Source: Aphrocallistes beatrix
Lineage: Eukaryota > Porifera > Hexactinellida > Sceptrulophora > Aphrocallistidae
Assembly (NCBI GenBank): GCA_963281255.1
Contig: OY725496.1
Span: 496,001-560,000, forward strand
DNA: 64,000 bases
Reading direction: 5' to 3'
The notes beneath the pieces were generated by a model that saw only the letters and a list, made by a program, of their open reading frames with translations, searched no databases and had not been told where the DNA came from. Below are positions 22,020 to 30,894 of the stretch, piece by piece. The translations under genes and the position numbers were made by a program. Each line of letters starts with the position of its first letter. The first letter of the stretch is position 1.

Positions 22020-23174
22020 ATGGATGATAATACTTCGATCAGTCATACTAGAGTTAGTATTGAGATTGTAGGTATTTTTTTGCCACTCGTTATGATAACA
22101 ATAATTTTGTACTTTTGTTGGAATATTTACTTCCTCAAAAAGGTTCGATTCTTTATAAAAGAACGCTCAAAAGCATTGGAAAGAGCTAAGTATGATATTT
22201 TAGGAAATTTCGCACAATTAGCTGAAAATCATAAGGTAGAGATAGTGAAATATTCTTTTCTCTTTGCTATCAACATCATCGAAGCTATTGCATTGACCGC
22301 AATTGTGGCAGCATATGCTACTACATATCTGGTTATCTATAGAAATAACTCATTGAATTTTCCCGATAGTGTTGAAACATCTAATTGTACCTCGGAATAT
22401 CTCAGTGTAAAGAATATGCTAACAGTTTCTTCTCTGATTCCACCACTTAACTTGTGTCGTGCATTCGCACAGGTTGGGCTGATATTTTTGATGGCTCTAT
22501 GCATATGTCTCCTCAAATTCTTGCAAAATAGCTATTATAACATTAGAGGAAATTATAGGTGGATTTTACGTTTTCTATCGTTCACTTCATTTCTCTGTAT
22601 CATAATGCTGATTCTCAGTAGTGTGCCTTCCTTAATGATTTTCGGATTCTTATTTGAACCTTTAATTCAGTTGGGTTATTTCTGTTTATTAATCAAATAT
22701 CTGCGCATATTCAAACAGACATTGAAGAGACAGACTATTGACTTGAAAATAATTAGCAAACCTAAAGCAGCTATCGAAAAATCAATTAGACTAGCGAAAC
22801 AATTCGCAGTCTTTTCATCATTGAACTGTATTGGCATTGGATGTGGAATTCTGATCAATTTCCTCACTCATTACACTTTCGTCATCTCCATACTTATTTA
22901 TTTCGCTCCATGTTTCTCAGAATACGCTTATGGCAAAGCACTCTATCAGTCTCTACTCGTATACCCGATTCAGATTAATCAACTTAAAAAGGCAGTAGAA
23001 ATCATCGATTTGATTACAAATTTCTTATTTGCTATTGCTTCTTTTTGTATAACTTCTCCTTTCTTTTTGATGTCATTTCTTATGTTTGGCTCAAAGTTAT
23101 GGAAAGACCTAAGGACGAGATTTGGAGTTCCTCCTCGCTTCACTCCAATACTGACTCAACCAATGTTAAAATAA
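22020..23174 (+). CDS. Multi-pass (about 7-TM) membrane protein, family A
   Basis: 384 aa, single exon, start MDDNTSISHTRVS. About seven hydrophobic spans: TM1 around 15-35 (GIFLPLVMITIILYFCW), then near 75-100, 140-165, 185-205, 208-230, 275-305 and 325-355. The cytosolic-looking block ERAKYDILGNFAQLAENHKV follows TM1, KRQTIDLKIISKPKAAIEKS precedes the sixth span, and the tail is KDLRTRFGVPPRFTPILTQP. N-glycosylation sequons lie near the N terminus and in the loop with ETSNCTSEY. It is a paralogue of the family B genes. The family is not one I recognise; a chemoreceptor-like or orphan 7-TM role is a guess from topology only. An AATAAA overlaps the stop codon and could serve as poly(A) signal. 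Confidence 0.75.
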   Translation: MDDNTSISHTRVSIEIVGIFLPLVMITIILYFCWNIYFLKKVRFFIKERSKALERAKYDILGNFAQLAENHKVEIVKYSFLFAINIIEAIALTAIVAAYATTYLVIYRNNSLNFPDSVETSNCTSEYLSVKNMLTVSSLIPPLNLCRAFAQVGLIFLMALCICLLKFLQNSYYNIRGNYRWILRFLSFTSFLCIIMLILSSVPSLMIFGFLFEPLIQLGYFCLLIKYLRIFKQTLKRQTIDLKIISKPKAAIEKSIRLAKQFAVFSSLNCIGIGCGILINFLTHYTFVISILIYFAPCFSEYAYGKALYQSLLVYPIQINQLKKAVEIIDLITNFLFAIASFCITSPFFLMSFLMFGSKLWKDLRTRFGVPPRFTPILTQPMLK

Positions 23175-24157
23175 AATTTTATTTTTAATATTTTTGTGTA
23201 ATTTAAATATAGATACAATAAAAGGTTCACAATAAGATATTTCCCAAAATGAAGGTGATAAGTAGAATTCGATAATGATGGAAAGTAAACAAAGGGGAAT
23301 TCTAATGGCTTAAATAGTTATCATATAAATTTCACCACAAATAAATCCGGGTTATGATATTCATGATAAAAGTTAAACATGATAGTTATCAATTTTAATA
23401 GGCAAAACAAGGGAATATTTAATGATCTCAGCCTTGTATTTATGTGCCAATCTGTCGAAATTACCAAATATCTCCTGCTTAAACTCTTCTATTGCATATG
23501 TTTTACTTTAATCTTTATTTTTAAAGAAAATCCCAAAGGATATTGAATAGTATTGATGTGTGCTTAAGTAATAGGACAAAGTACATTCTTACCACTAGTG
23601 TGATGTAGGTAAAATTCATCATGAACAATGTTAGCAAAGTGCAATATAATATTGATTACAACACTCTTAATGATTGGAATAATAGGAAAAATTAGGACAA
23701 AAGACTTGTATCATCCATTAGTTTATTACAAAGAAAGTATGTAGCGATCAGTCTTGCATTACAAAATGCATTCTGCATTGTTTTTCGAATTACTTAATGA
23801 TTTGATGGTTAACTTACTTTCATAGAGCTAAGTAGATGTGTATCAACTTACAAAAACAGTTTCAAATTACTTATTCTTAATTTGAAACTGTTTTACTTAT
23901 TACTTAGTACCCCTTACTTATTACTCCAAAACATCTCCCATAATAGAAGGGACAGCAAAAATCTTAATGAGACACAAATGAACTTTGAATAAATTATTTC
24001 ATAATGTAGAAGTAAATTACATATTTATTTGTAATTCACTAACAAACGACAATTCTTTTTCGAATTTTACTATATTTGGATTGATTGAGTATGTTTCAGT
24101 ATTCAGTCTATTCTCCTATAAATATCAGGTTTCACTTGTTTTAGATATTACCAATAA
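23175..24157. other. Intergenic DNA between membrane genes A and B
   Basis: Homologous to 11200-12139. It contains a local duplication, 'aattacttattctt' followed by its inverted relative 'aagaataagtaattt'-like sequence near 23865-23925. The short open frame at 23985-24173 leads into the B gene's start but is not preserved in copy 1. Confidence 0.6.
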
Positions 24158-25312
24158 ATGGATTTTTATCTAAATCACATTGATAATACGATTTTCAATG
24201 CTATAATCTGCCTGACCGTCCCTTTAATATTCATAGCAGGATTTTTCAATATTATTTGGAACATTTTTATCATCAAAAAAATAAAACTCAACGCTGAATT
24301 GAAGTCAAATGCAAATGAAAGGGCTAAGTATGATATGTTCGGTAATTTCGCTAGACTGGCACATAACTACAAGGTTGAGGTTGCTAAATACTCCTTTCTT
24401 TTGTCTGTCAACATAATTGAATCATTAACAGTGAGTGCTATTAGTATTGGGGCTATATCTTCCTATTTCTATATTCTAAAAAATCCCAGTCATTTTGACA
24501 AATTCGTTAACACATCTATTTGTTTCAAAGAATACTTGAGTCTCCCGAATACACAAATAATTTCATTCATTGTACCATACATAAACTTCTTTCTAGCATT
24601 AGGAGGAGTCTGTTTCTTATTCTTGATGACTCTTTGCATTTGTCTCATCAAATACTTACATGATGACTATTATGACATTAAAGGAAGTTTCAGATGGATA
24701 AAGCGCTTCCTCATTTTCACAATATTCCCTTCTTTCTTCTTGTTATTATTCAGTGCAATAAAACAATTGATGATATTTCAGAATGTCATTGAACCTGTAA
24801 TGCACATAATATATTTCTGTCTTCTGGTCAGGTATTCGCGAAAGTTTCATCATAATTTGAAGAGAAGGGCCATCGATTTAAAAATTATTTGCAAATCGAA
24901 AGCCAGAATTCAAGGATCCATAAAATTGGCCCATCAATTTGCCATCGTATCAACTTTAAATATTCTCTTCTATGGTTGTTTCATCATATCGAATTTTTTG
25001 TCAAAGTATATTTTTGTATTATCTATATTTTTATATTTTGCTCCTTGTTACTCCGATTATGTCTTTGGACGAGTCATCTATACACCTCCACTAACAACCC
25101 ATGAACAATTCAAACAGATCTATTTAGCTCTCAGTATCGTCAATTGGATAAGTAATTTCTTCGGTGTATGTTGTAGCATATGTATATGCACTCTCTATAT
25201 TTTGGTGTCATTTTTTATGTTCAGCAAAAATCTATGGAGAGATCTTAAAATGCGATTTGGATGTGGGAATCCTACTAGATTCACGCCTCAATTAATGCAA
25301 CAACTTATCTGA
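24158..25312 (+). CDS. Multi-pass (about 7-TM) membrane protein, family B, copy 2
   Basis: 384 aa, nearly identical to 12140-13291, with the same start (MDFYLNHIDNTIF), the same conserved loop ERAKYDMFGNFARLAHNYKV, the same KRRAIDLKIICKSKA block and the same WRDLKMRFG tail. Substitutions between the two copies are mostly conservative and no stop is present, which argues that both are under constraint or that the duplication is recent. It shares the overall plan and several blocks with gene A, so A and B arose by an older duplication. Function is unknown. The ATG is preceded by 'ttgttttagatattaccaataa', which contains a possible splice acceptor, so an upstream untranslated exon cannot be excluded. 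Confidence 0.75.
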   Translation: MDFYLNHIDNTIFNAIICLTVPLIFIAGFFNIIWNIFIIKKIKLNAELKSNANERAKYDMFGNFARLAHNYKVEVAKYSFLLSVNIIESLTVSAISIGAISSYFYILKNPSHFDKFVNTSICFKEYLSLPNTQIISFIVPYINFFLALGGVCFLFLMTLCICLIKYLHDDYYDIKGSFRWIKRFLIFTIFPSFFLLLFSAIKQLMIFQNVIEPVMHIIYFCLLVRYSRKFHHNLKRRAIDLKIICKSKARIQGSIKLAHQFAIVSTLNILFYGCFIISNFLSKYIFVLSIFLYFAPCYSDYVFGRVIYTPPLTTHEQFKQIYLALSIVNWISNFFGVCCSICICTLYILVSFFMFSKNLWRDLKMRFGCGNPTRFTPQLMQQLI

Positions 25313-25920
25313 TGAAAATGCATAATCTATCTTCATGCTTGTTGTTCATATTCATGATTACTATTATTTAATGCTCAAATAACTTCATATATTTTATTTT
25401 CTCAGTATTTGTGTTGCTCTTTTAAATTGTGAATTGTTCAACAATAAGTTCTGATACAAACTTTGTTAAGTGTAAAATTTTATACTCTAACAATTTTCAA
25501 TTGTTATGGTCTTTAGAGATTATAATTCGAATAATTCGAATAATGATTTTAAAAGATATTTCGAATCTGATCTGGAAATGTCTTTTGTGGAGAAAATATC
25601 GCATCCACCCATCTTGCCGAATACATAATTTGGAGATTTTGTATGTCATTTCGGCAAGTTGACCTAGCACCGAAGAAATGTTTCCTGATACGCATCGAAA
25701 ATCGCAAATCAGGGCCCACTGCTTTTCAAATTATCTTTCCAACGCTTTAATTTCTACGAAAAATTAGCTCACGCATTTTCCCGAACACACTAAATTTGTC
25801 GAAATATAGAATGTTAAGATCTGTACATTTAGAGAACCATTTGGATCAGATTCTGGATCAAAGATGTGAAAAAAGTGCCACTTTGTGTGATTTTGCAAAA
25901 TATACCTTATTTGAACTCGT
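25313..25920. other. Intergenic DNA with decayed MULE end
   Basis: Homologous to 13292-13880 of block 1. It includes the 'cggcaagttgacctagcacc' relic near 25650-25670. No gene seen. Confidence 0.55.
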
Positions 25921-25974
25921 GAATGAATAACATAATTCATTTCTTAAATGAATTTAATGGATTTATGAAATATA

Positions 25975-26702
25975 CTGGAGTTATAACTGGTGCTATAACT
26001 GGAGTTATAACTGGTGTTATAACTGGTGTTATAACTGGAGTTATAACTGGTGTTATAACTGGTGTTATAACTGGTGTTATAACTGGAGTTATAACTGGAG
26101 TTATAACTGGAGTTATAACTGGTGTTATAACTGGAGTTATAACTGGAGTTATAACTGGTGTTATAACTGGAGTATTAACTGGTGTTATAACTGGTGTTAT
26201 AACTGGAGTTATAACTGGAGTTACTATAACTGGAGTTATAACTGGTGTTATAACTGGAGTTATAACTGGAGTTATAACTGGTGTTATAACTGGAGTTATA
26301 ACTGGAGTTATAACTGGAGTTATAACTGGAGTTATAACTGGAGTTATAACTGGTGTTATAACTGGAGTATTAACTGGTGTTATAACTGGTGTTATAACTG
26401 GAGTTATAACTGGAGTTACTATAACTGGAGTTATAACTGGTGTTATAACTGGAGTTATAACTGGAGTTATAACTGGTGTTATAACTGGAGTTATAACTGG
26501 AGTTATAACTGGAGTTATAACTGGAGTTATAACTGGTGTTATAACTGGTATTATAACTGGAGTTATAACTGGAGGTATAACTGGTGTTATAACTGGAGTT
26601 ATAACTGGTGTTATAACTGGAGTTATAACTGGTGTTATAACTGGAGTTATAACTGGTGTTATAACTGGAGTTATAACTGGTGTTATAACTGGAGTTATAA
26701 CC
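25975..26702. repeat. 12-bp minisatellite (gttataactgga/t) with a 195-bp higher-order period
   Basis: About 60 units of 12 bp built on the palindrome GTTATAAC. Because 12 is a multiple of three, one frame stays open for 276 codons (25923-26753) and would encode (ITGV)n. I regard this as a by-product of the periodicity. Two marker variants ('agtattaact' and 'gttactataactgg') recur with a spacing of 195 bp (for example 26171 and 26366), so a 16-unit block has itself been duplicated. Confidence 0.95.
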
Positions 26703-26925
26703 AGTGCCCCTTCACTTTTTTCGCTTGGGGGGGCGCTCCTTACCTCATGCTGACTACCATTTTAATTTTAGCCTTAGAATGTATTACGTAGCATAACAAA
26801 TTCAAATCAATTGTTGCCATTTTAAACTAACCATATTCTTTTTCTCTTTCTTATTATCACCATTTCTATACCATCAGGGGATTAAAGTTTCACGAAAAAA
26901 CAGGAAGCGCCCCCCCACTTCTATT
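26703..26925. mobile_element. Possible small MITE with GCGCCCCCC arms
   Basis: 'cgcttgggggggcgctcc' near 26720-26740 is inverted as 'ggaagcgcccccccactt' near 26905-26922, around an AT-rich non-coding centre. Short arms and no visible target duplication, so low confidence. Confidence 0.35.
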
Positions 26926-26944
26926 TTTCGCAAAACACCGCTGG

Positions 26945-27045
26945 AAGTATATGCTTGATGTTTTTATTGTTAAAATATTCTTCACTGTCTGAGCTTGTCT
27001 CAGCTATACTTTACAAGGAATAAACACAGATATCGTAGTGCCAGG
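26945..27045 (+). pseudogene. Relic of the fluoride-channel 3' flank
   Basis: 'agtatatgcttgatg', 'aaaatattcttcactgt', 'cttgtctcagctatacttta' and 'gatatcgtagtgcc' follow the same order as the DNA just after the fluoride-channel stop at 63819-63890. Only flank, essentially no coding sequence. Confidence 0.6.
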
Positions 27046-27048
27046 TAG

Positions 27049-27167
27049 AAGAGTTGGAATCGTGTCCACTTTTCAGAAACCGACCCGAATCCGAATCTGA
27101 CCCTCGGATCTGAACCTGAGCCCAGTCCTGACCCGACACGAAAAGCCCGAAACCGATTCCAACTCTG
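27049..27167. mobile_element. Small hAT-like MITE (second copy)
   Basis: Same element as 15267-15390, 'gagttggaatcgtgtcc' to 'gaaaccgattccaactctg', in the same position relative to the fluoride-channel-flank relic. It was therefore carried along by duplication rather than inserted independently. Confidence 0.6.
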
Positions 27168-27321
27168 CCAGATGGGTCGAGGGGTATCTACCTTCCTGAT
27201 GAGTCCCTGGAAGGGAAATCTGTCCATTAAAATCTCGACTATGTAACTTTACGTATTCTTTGCATTTTCTATTTTGATTACATTATAGCTTATGCTTTGT
27301 GAGGAAAACATTCAAAGTTCT

Positions 27322-28640
27322 ACGTATGTTCAAATAGATATTCCCTATTTAGCATGAACTAGCGAGAGTGGATTGCATAGGTTTAGCTCAGATCAATGAG
27401 CATGAACTAGTTTCTCGGTGTCATAGTTACAAAGTCTTGCGTTTCTTCATAATTTTGTGCCCTTGGGTGAGCTATTGGAGCATTTGCGAACATTGTTTAT
27501 CCAGAATTTTTTGCCAGTCGAAGATCATTATGCGGGATATTTGCGGGTAAGATAATCCATTTGCAGACTGGGCTGCACTAAAATTTCGGGACATGGTTAC
27601 AAATTTCAGCCCTCTCGCAATCTCGCAATCGAGCGAAGTTTGCTTGTTTATAAAATATAATTGGATCTATCCAAGGTAAAAAGTAAATTGTTATCACGTT
27701 ATTTTAACAATTATTTGGTTTACAATTGATTACTATCAAGAACTAGCTTTTCGCATGATGGGCAGACGTGGAATGTATAATAATTGTGTAAGAAGCGCAC
27801 TAATACGTATTCCAATAGTGTTGTAGTACATTATTGAAATAAAACTAAATTGGAAATATCAATTCGATAGATTGAATCCATAGCAACTGAAGAATTGAAT
27901 AAAATATATTACTATATGAATATGAATGAACATTATTCAGCATATTCAACTTGATTTGATATATAACCATATCTAACGAGTAACATAAAAGTGTCAGTGA
28001 GTAAGGAACACTAAAAGTGAGTGTTATTTCAGTCCATTGCGATCTATGGCGAGTTCAATTGGAACGTGTGAAACGTACAAATTTTCTAAAGAAGAGATTA
28101 TTTTTTCTACCGTCTAAGAGTTTCAAATCGAAGAATGTTGTATTGCTGTCAGTGAATGGTTTGCGAGTCAACCGGAATATTGTATGGTAGCTGACCTTAA
28201 TAAACCAAGAATTTCGAAAGAAGATATGAAGAATGCAATATGTGAGAGAGAAACCGTTTTTATTCAAATGCATTTGAAGGACACCAAAGAATTTGTTGGC
28301 TGTACAGGAGTTTCTAAGCCAGAAATCTCAGCTAGTGGTCTAACAAGCCACTTTTTTCTCCAATCAGTAAAAACAGAATATAGAAAACGTGGACTAAGCA
28401 CTTTGCTCTACGATGAAGCCCTTAGAACTGCAAAGAAGATGGGAGCTAATAGAGTAACACTTACTATATTAGAAAGTCTGAAGTTTCAACATGAATTCAT
28501 TCTCAAACGAGGTTTCAATTTGGTGAAGGTAATAACGAAACATAAAAGTGAATTTAAAGGCCCCCCAGTATCATATGCCATTATAGATAGTATTACTCTA
28601 CATGAATTCGAAAAGTTCATCTGAATCTAGATAGAATCGT
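27322..28640. repeat. Right arm of the large inverted duplication
   Basis: Reverse complement of 19860-21535 less the SINE-like segment. It includes the segment with 'gatcaatgagcatgaactag' and 'catttgcagactgggctgcac', the GNAT upstream DNA, and the GNAT copy. The degenerate leader-exon relic at about 27239-27320 (ATG followed directly by TAA) lies just outside it. Confidence 0.8.
28046..28624 (+). pseudogene. GNAT acetyltransferase with one nonsense codon (copy 3)
   Basis: Same 5' end as the intact gene (MASSIGTCETYKFSKEEIIF), then TAA at 28115-28117 where the intact gene has CAA (V-Q-E-F). After the stop the frame is open to the end; an internal Met at 28184 gives 146 aa with YRKRGLSTLLYDEAL and FEKFI. 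The acetyl-CoA loop has Ser in place of the second Gly (R-x-x-G-x-S). The lesion differs from the frameshift in the mirror copy at 19864-20441, so the two copies were inactivated independently. It could in principle express the shorter form. Confidence 0.75.
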
Positions 28641-28959
28641 GTAATTAGTTATTACTATGTGTGTCAACCAACTATCAGTCATGTTGGGTTATTTTACTTT
28701 ATATGCTATCAATTCATGCATTTACTTTAACTAAAAAAATGTAAGAAATACTTTTTAAATTTTATTTTATATTAATGCTAGTATTTTATATATTCAAATG
28801 AACAATTTTGAATATTTTCAACTTATTTATTCATTAATATCTATTTTTGAAATTGAGCTATCATTCTACCTTTTTAACCCTAGATTATCGAAATGTCGTG
28901 ATATTGCGGATGTCTCCATCCATTTTCAATGGGAAAGAAGCCATAAAGTTGTACCACTG

Positions 28960-29105
28960 TGGTACATTTCGTTAGTCCCCTGCTGCGTCAATTATTTTGG
29001 TACAATTTATCGTTGCGCTTATTAAAGTATATGTTTGATTTATTTAATGTTAAAATATTCGTAACTGTATGAGCTAGTCTCAGCTACACTTTATAGGATG
29101 TAAAT
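28960..29105 (+). pseudogene. Relic of the fluoride-channel 3' end
   Basis: 'tcaattattttggtacaatt' followed by 'atcgttgcgcttatt' and 'agtatatgtttga' aligns with the last ~20 codons of the gene at 62722-63819, followed by the matching 3' flank (ctagtctcagctacacttta, atatcgtagcg). This is the best-preserved coding scrap of the three relics. Confidence 0.7.
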
Positions 29106-29128
29106 ACATATATCGTAGCGTCAGGTAG

Positions 29129-29247
29129 CGGAGTTGGAATCGGGCCCACTTTTCAGAAATCAACCCGAACCCGAATCTGACCCCCGGAACTGAACCCGGT
29201 CCGACCCTGACACCACTCGAAAAGTCCGAAACCGATTCTAACTCTGC
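29129..29247. mobile_element. Small hAT-like MITE (third copy)
   Basis: 'ggagttggaatcgggccc' to 'gaaaccgattctaactctg'. Same family and same relative position as 15267 and 27049. Confidence 0.6.
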
Positions 29248-29519
29248 CAGATGGGTCAAGGGGTGATTACCCTCCTGATGAGTCTCTGAGATGAGATGAA
29301 GCCACTCACATAACATACCTATGGGTTAGAGTCGAGCCATGGTCTTTACCCACTGGCAAGGATGCTCTAGTTCATAACATAAATGTCAGAATTCACTTTA
29401 TTCGATCCTTTCATTAAAACCATTTCTAAAGAAAGACCGTCAGATGCAAGACCTAGATATCCCATTTTTAAGCCAATTTTTATCCTAATTGCAGAGATAA
29501 CTTACAAAACCCAATACTT

Positions 29520-29970
29520 CAATGGCGTTATAATATACTGAAACTATGTTAGGTGCTCTCCTGTAGGCGAGAAACAATTAACCTAGAGATAGACTAGTGA
29601 ATAGCAAGGTTACTATGTTACGAGTTCAAGCTTTAATCAGTACTTTTTGCATAGTAAAACATATTTCAATCATGTTTAAGGTATAGTATTACTACCTGAA
29701 CAATTTAATATTATACAATCTTGTATCTATATGCATTAGCGTTCTATACAAAATAGAAATTCACACACTATATAGTATCATTGATAAAACTAGTTAGCAC
29801 AAATCTGTTTACGAAATCTCAACTATGAATACATTATTCATTGTATTTTCTATTTTGTTAACATTGAGGTTTATTATTTGTCAAGAAAGCATTCAAGGTA
29901 CTATGTTTAATTAAATAGTTTTTTATTGTTTAGCATGAACTTGCGTGCGTCGACTGCAAAGCTATGTTTA
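29520..29970. repeat. Duplicated upstream block with leader exon (copy 1)
   Basis: Nearly the same sequence as 39055-39505, from 'actgaaactatgttaggt' through 'gagttcaagcttt', the leader exon, and on to 'gcatgaacttgcgtgcgtcg'. It therefore represents the promoter and first exon of the modular secreted-protein locus, duplicated with it. Confidence 0.8.
29825..29897 (+). CDS. Signal-peptide exon of modular secreted protein (copy 1)
   Basis: MNTLFIVFSILLTLRFIICQ followed by ESIQ: Met, a hydrophobic core of about 18 residues, then a plausible cleavage site near C/Q-E. The exon ends CAA G and is followed directly by a donor (G|GTACTATG), leaving phase 1. The EGF-FN3 exon at 34604 starts with two bases (AA), giving G+AA = Glu, so the phases agree. 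The 4.7-kb intervening DNA contains the RAG-like transposon. Because the downstream exon is broken, this copy is probably no longer producing a full protein. That the two exons are spliced together is inference. Confidence 0.55.
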
Positions 29971-30026
29971 GATCAGTCTAGTAGAAATTGGTTGGTACAT
30001 ACAGTAAAACCTGTCCATAACGGTCA

Positions 30027-30551
30027 CACGTCCACTTAAAATCTTAAAAAATCACGAAAAAATTACGTTAAGCTTATCTCAGTATTTACAAACATTTTGG
30101 TATTTTTCAGCTCCAGCGGATCAAAGTAAGACCTTGAAAATTTTATTATTTCATTTTCACATATAAATGTGGTGTATATTGTGTTAAAATCCACTTCATC
30201 TGTTATAACTTCCATTCTCCATTAATAAAAGCTCTGAAAATTAGCTACAAATTCTAAATTACTAATACTTGGATCGAACACACCTAAAGTTATAATCTAG
30301 CCAACTAATTCTCGAATTATTACGTCATCATGACAGTACAAAATTTCATAGCAATGACTCAATTCATTACAGCTCAGGCAATATTCATCATAAATCAATG
30401 AAACTTAAACACTAGATCTATCTTACCCTTTTCTGCCAGATTGTCTCAAAATCTCGTCAAAATGCAAATTCATCATTGATTATGACGTCATAATTGTGTA
30501 TAAAAAGTGGAAATTTTACCAATTCAATTTTTACAATTTTTATCATTTTCG
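30027..30551 (+). repeat. Left terminal inverted repeat of the transposon
   Basis: About 525 bp, from CACGTCCACTTAAAATC to 'tttatcattttc'. It pairs with 33420-33928 almost throughout, with scattered mismatches and small indels. It carries a TGACGTCAT palindrome near 30483-30491. Confidence 0.9.
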
Positions 30552-30559
30552 AGTCAAAC

Positions 30560-30783
30560 TCATTAATTAATATACACATATTGATTTCTTATTGTAATTC
30601 TAATAAAAATGGAAATATTTTGAAATTTCGAAAAAGTAAAAGGTGACAATGACGTCACAACTCCATGATGAGTCGATATTTTCTTAGTCTGAAGTTAGAA
30701 CTTAGTGGAGCCATAGCCAAAAGACTCCCACATGCCAAAAATCAGCTTTCTGCGCTTGTCAGTTTCTTCAATCAATTCGTTAC

Positions 30784-30828
<45 letters not shown>

Positions 30829-30874
30829 CAAATAAATAAATAAATATATATTAATCGATTTTTAATAGTAAGGA
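30560..30874 (-). mobile_element. Helitron-like family B 5' fragment inside the transposon
   Basis: Reading the minus strand from 30874: TCCTTACTATTAAAAATCGA, the same TC-terminus as the full B copy at 44081, preceded by A. It is followed by the B-family words (gaagaaactgac, agcgcagaaagctgattttt, tgacgtcattgtc). A (GATA)n microsatellite of about 11 units (30785-30829) has expanded within it. It sits between the left inverted repeat and the transposase start. Confidence 0.55.
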
Positions 30875-30894
30875 TATCCTTCAGTTTATTCATT

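Noticed and set aside
25923-26753. 276-codon open frame of (ITGV)n as a repetitive protein gene
   Set aside because: The open frame follows automatically from a 12-bp repeat unit without stops; outside the array there is no conserved start or domain, and the similar 11/12-bp array at 6567 has no such frame.
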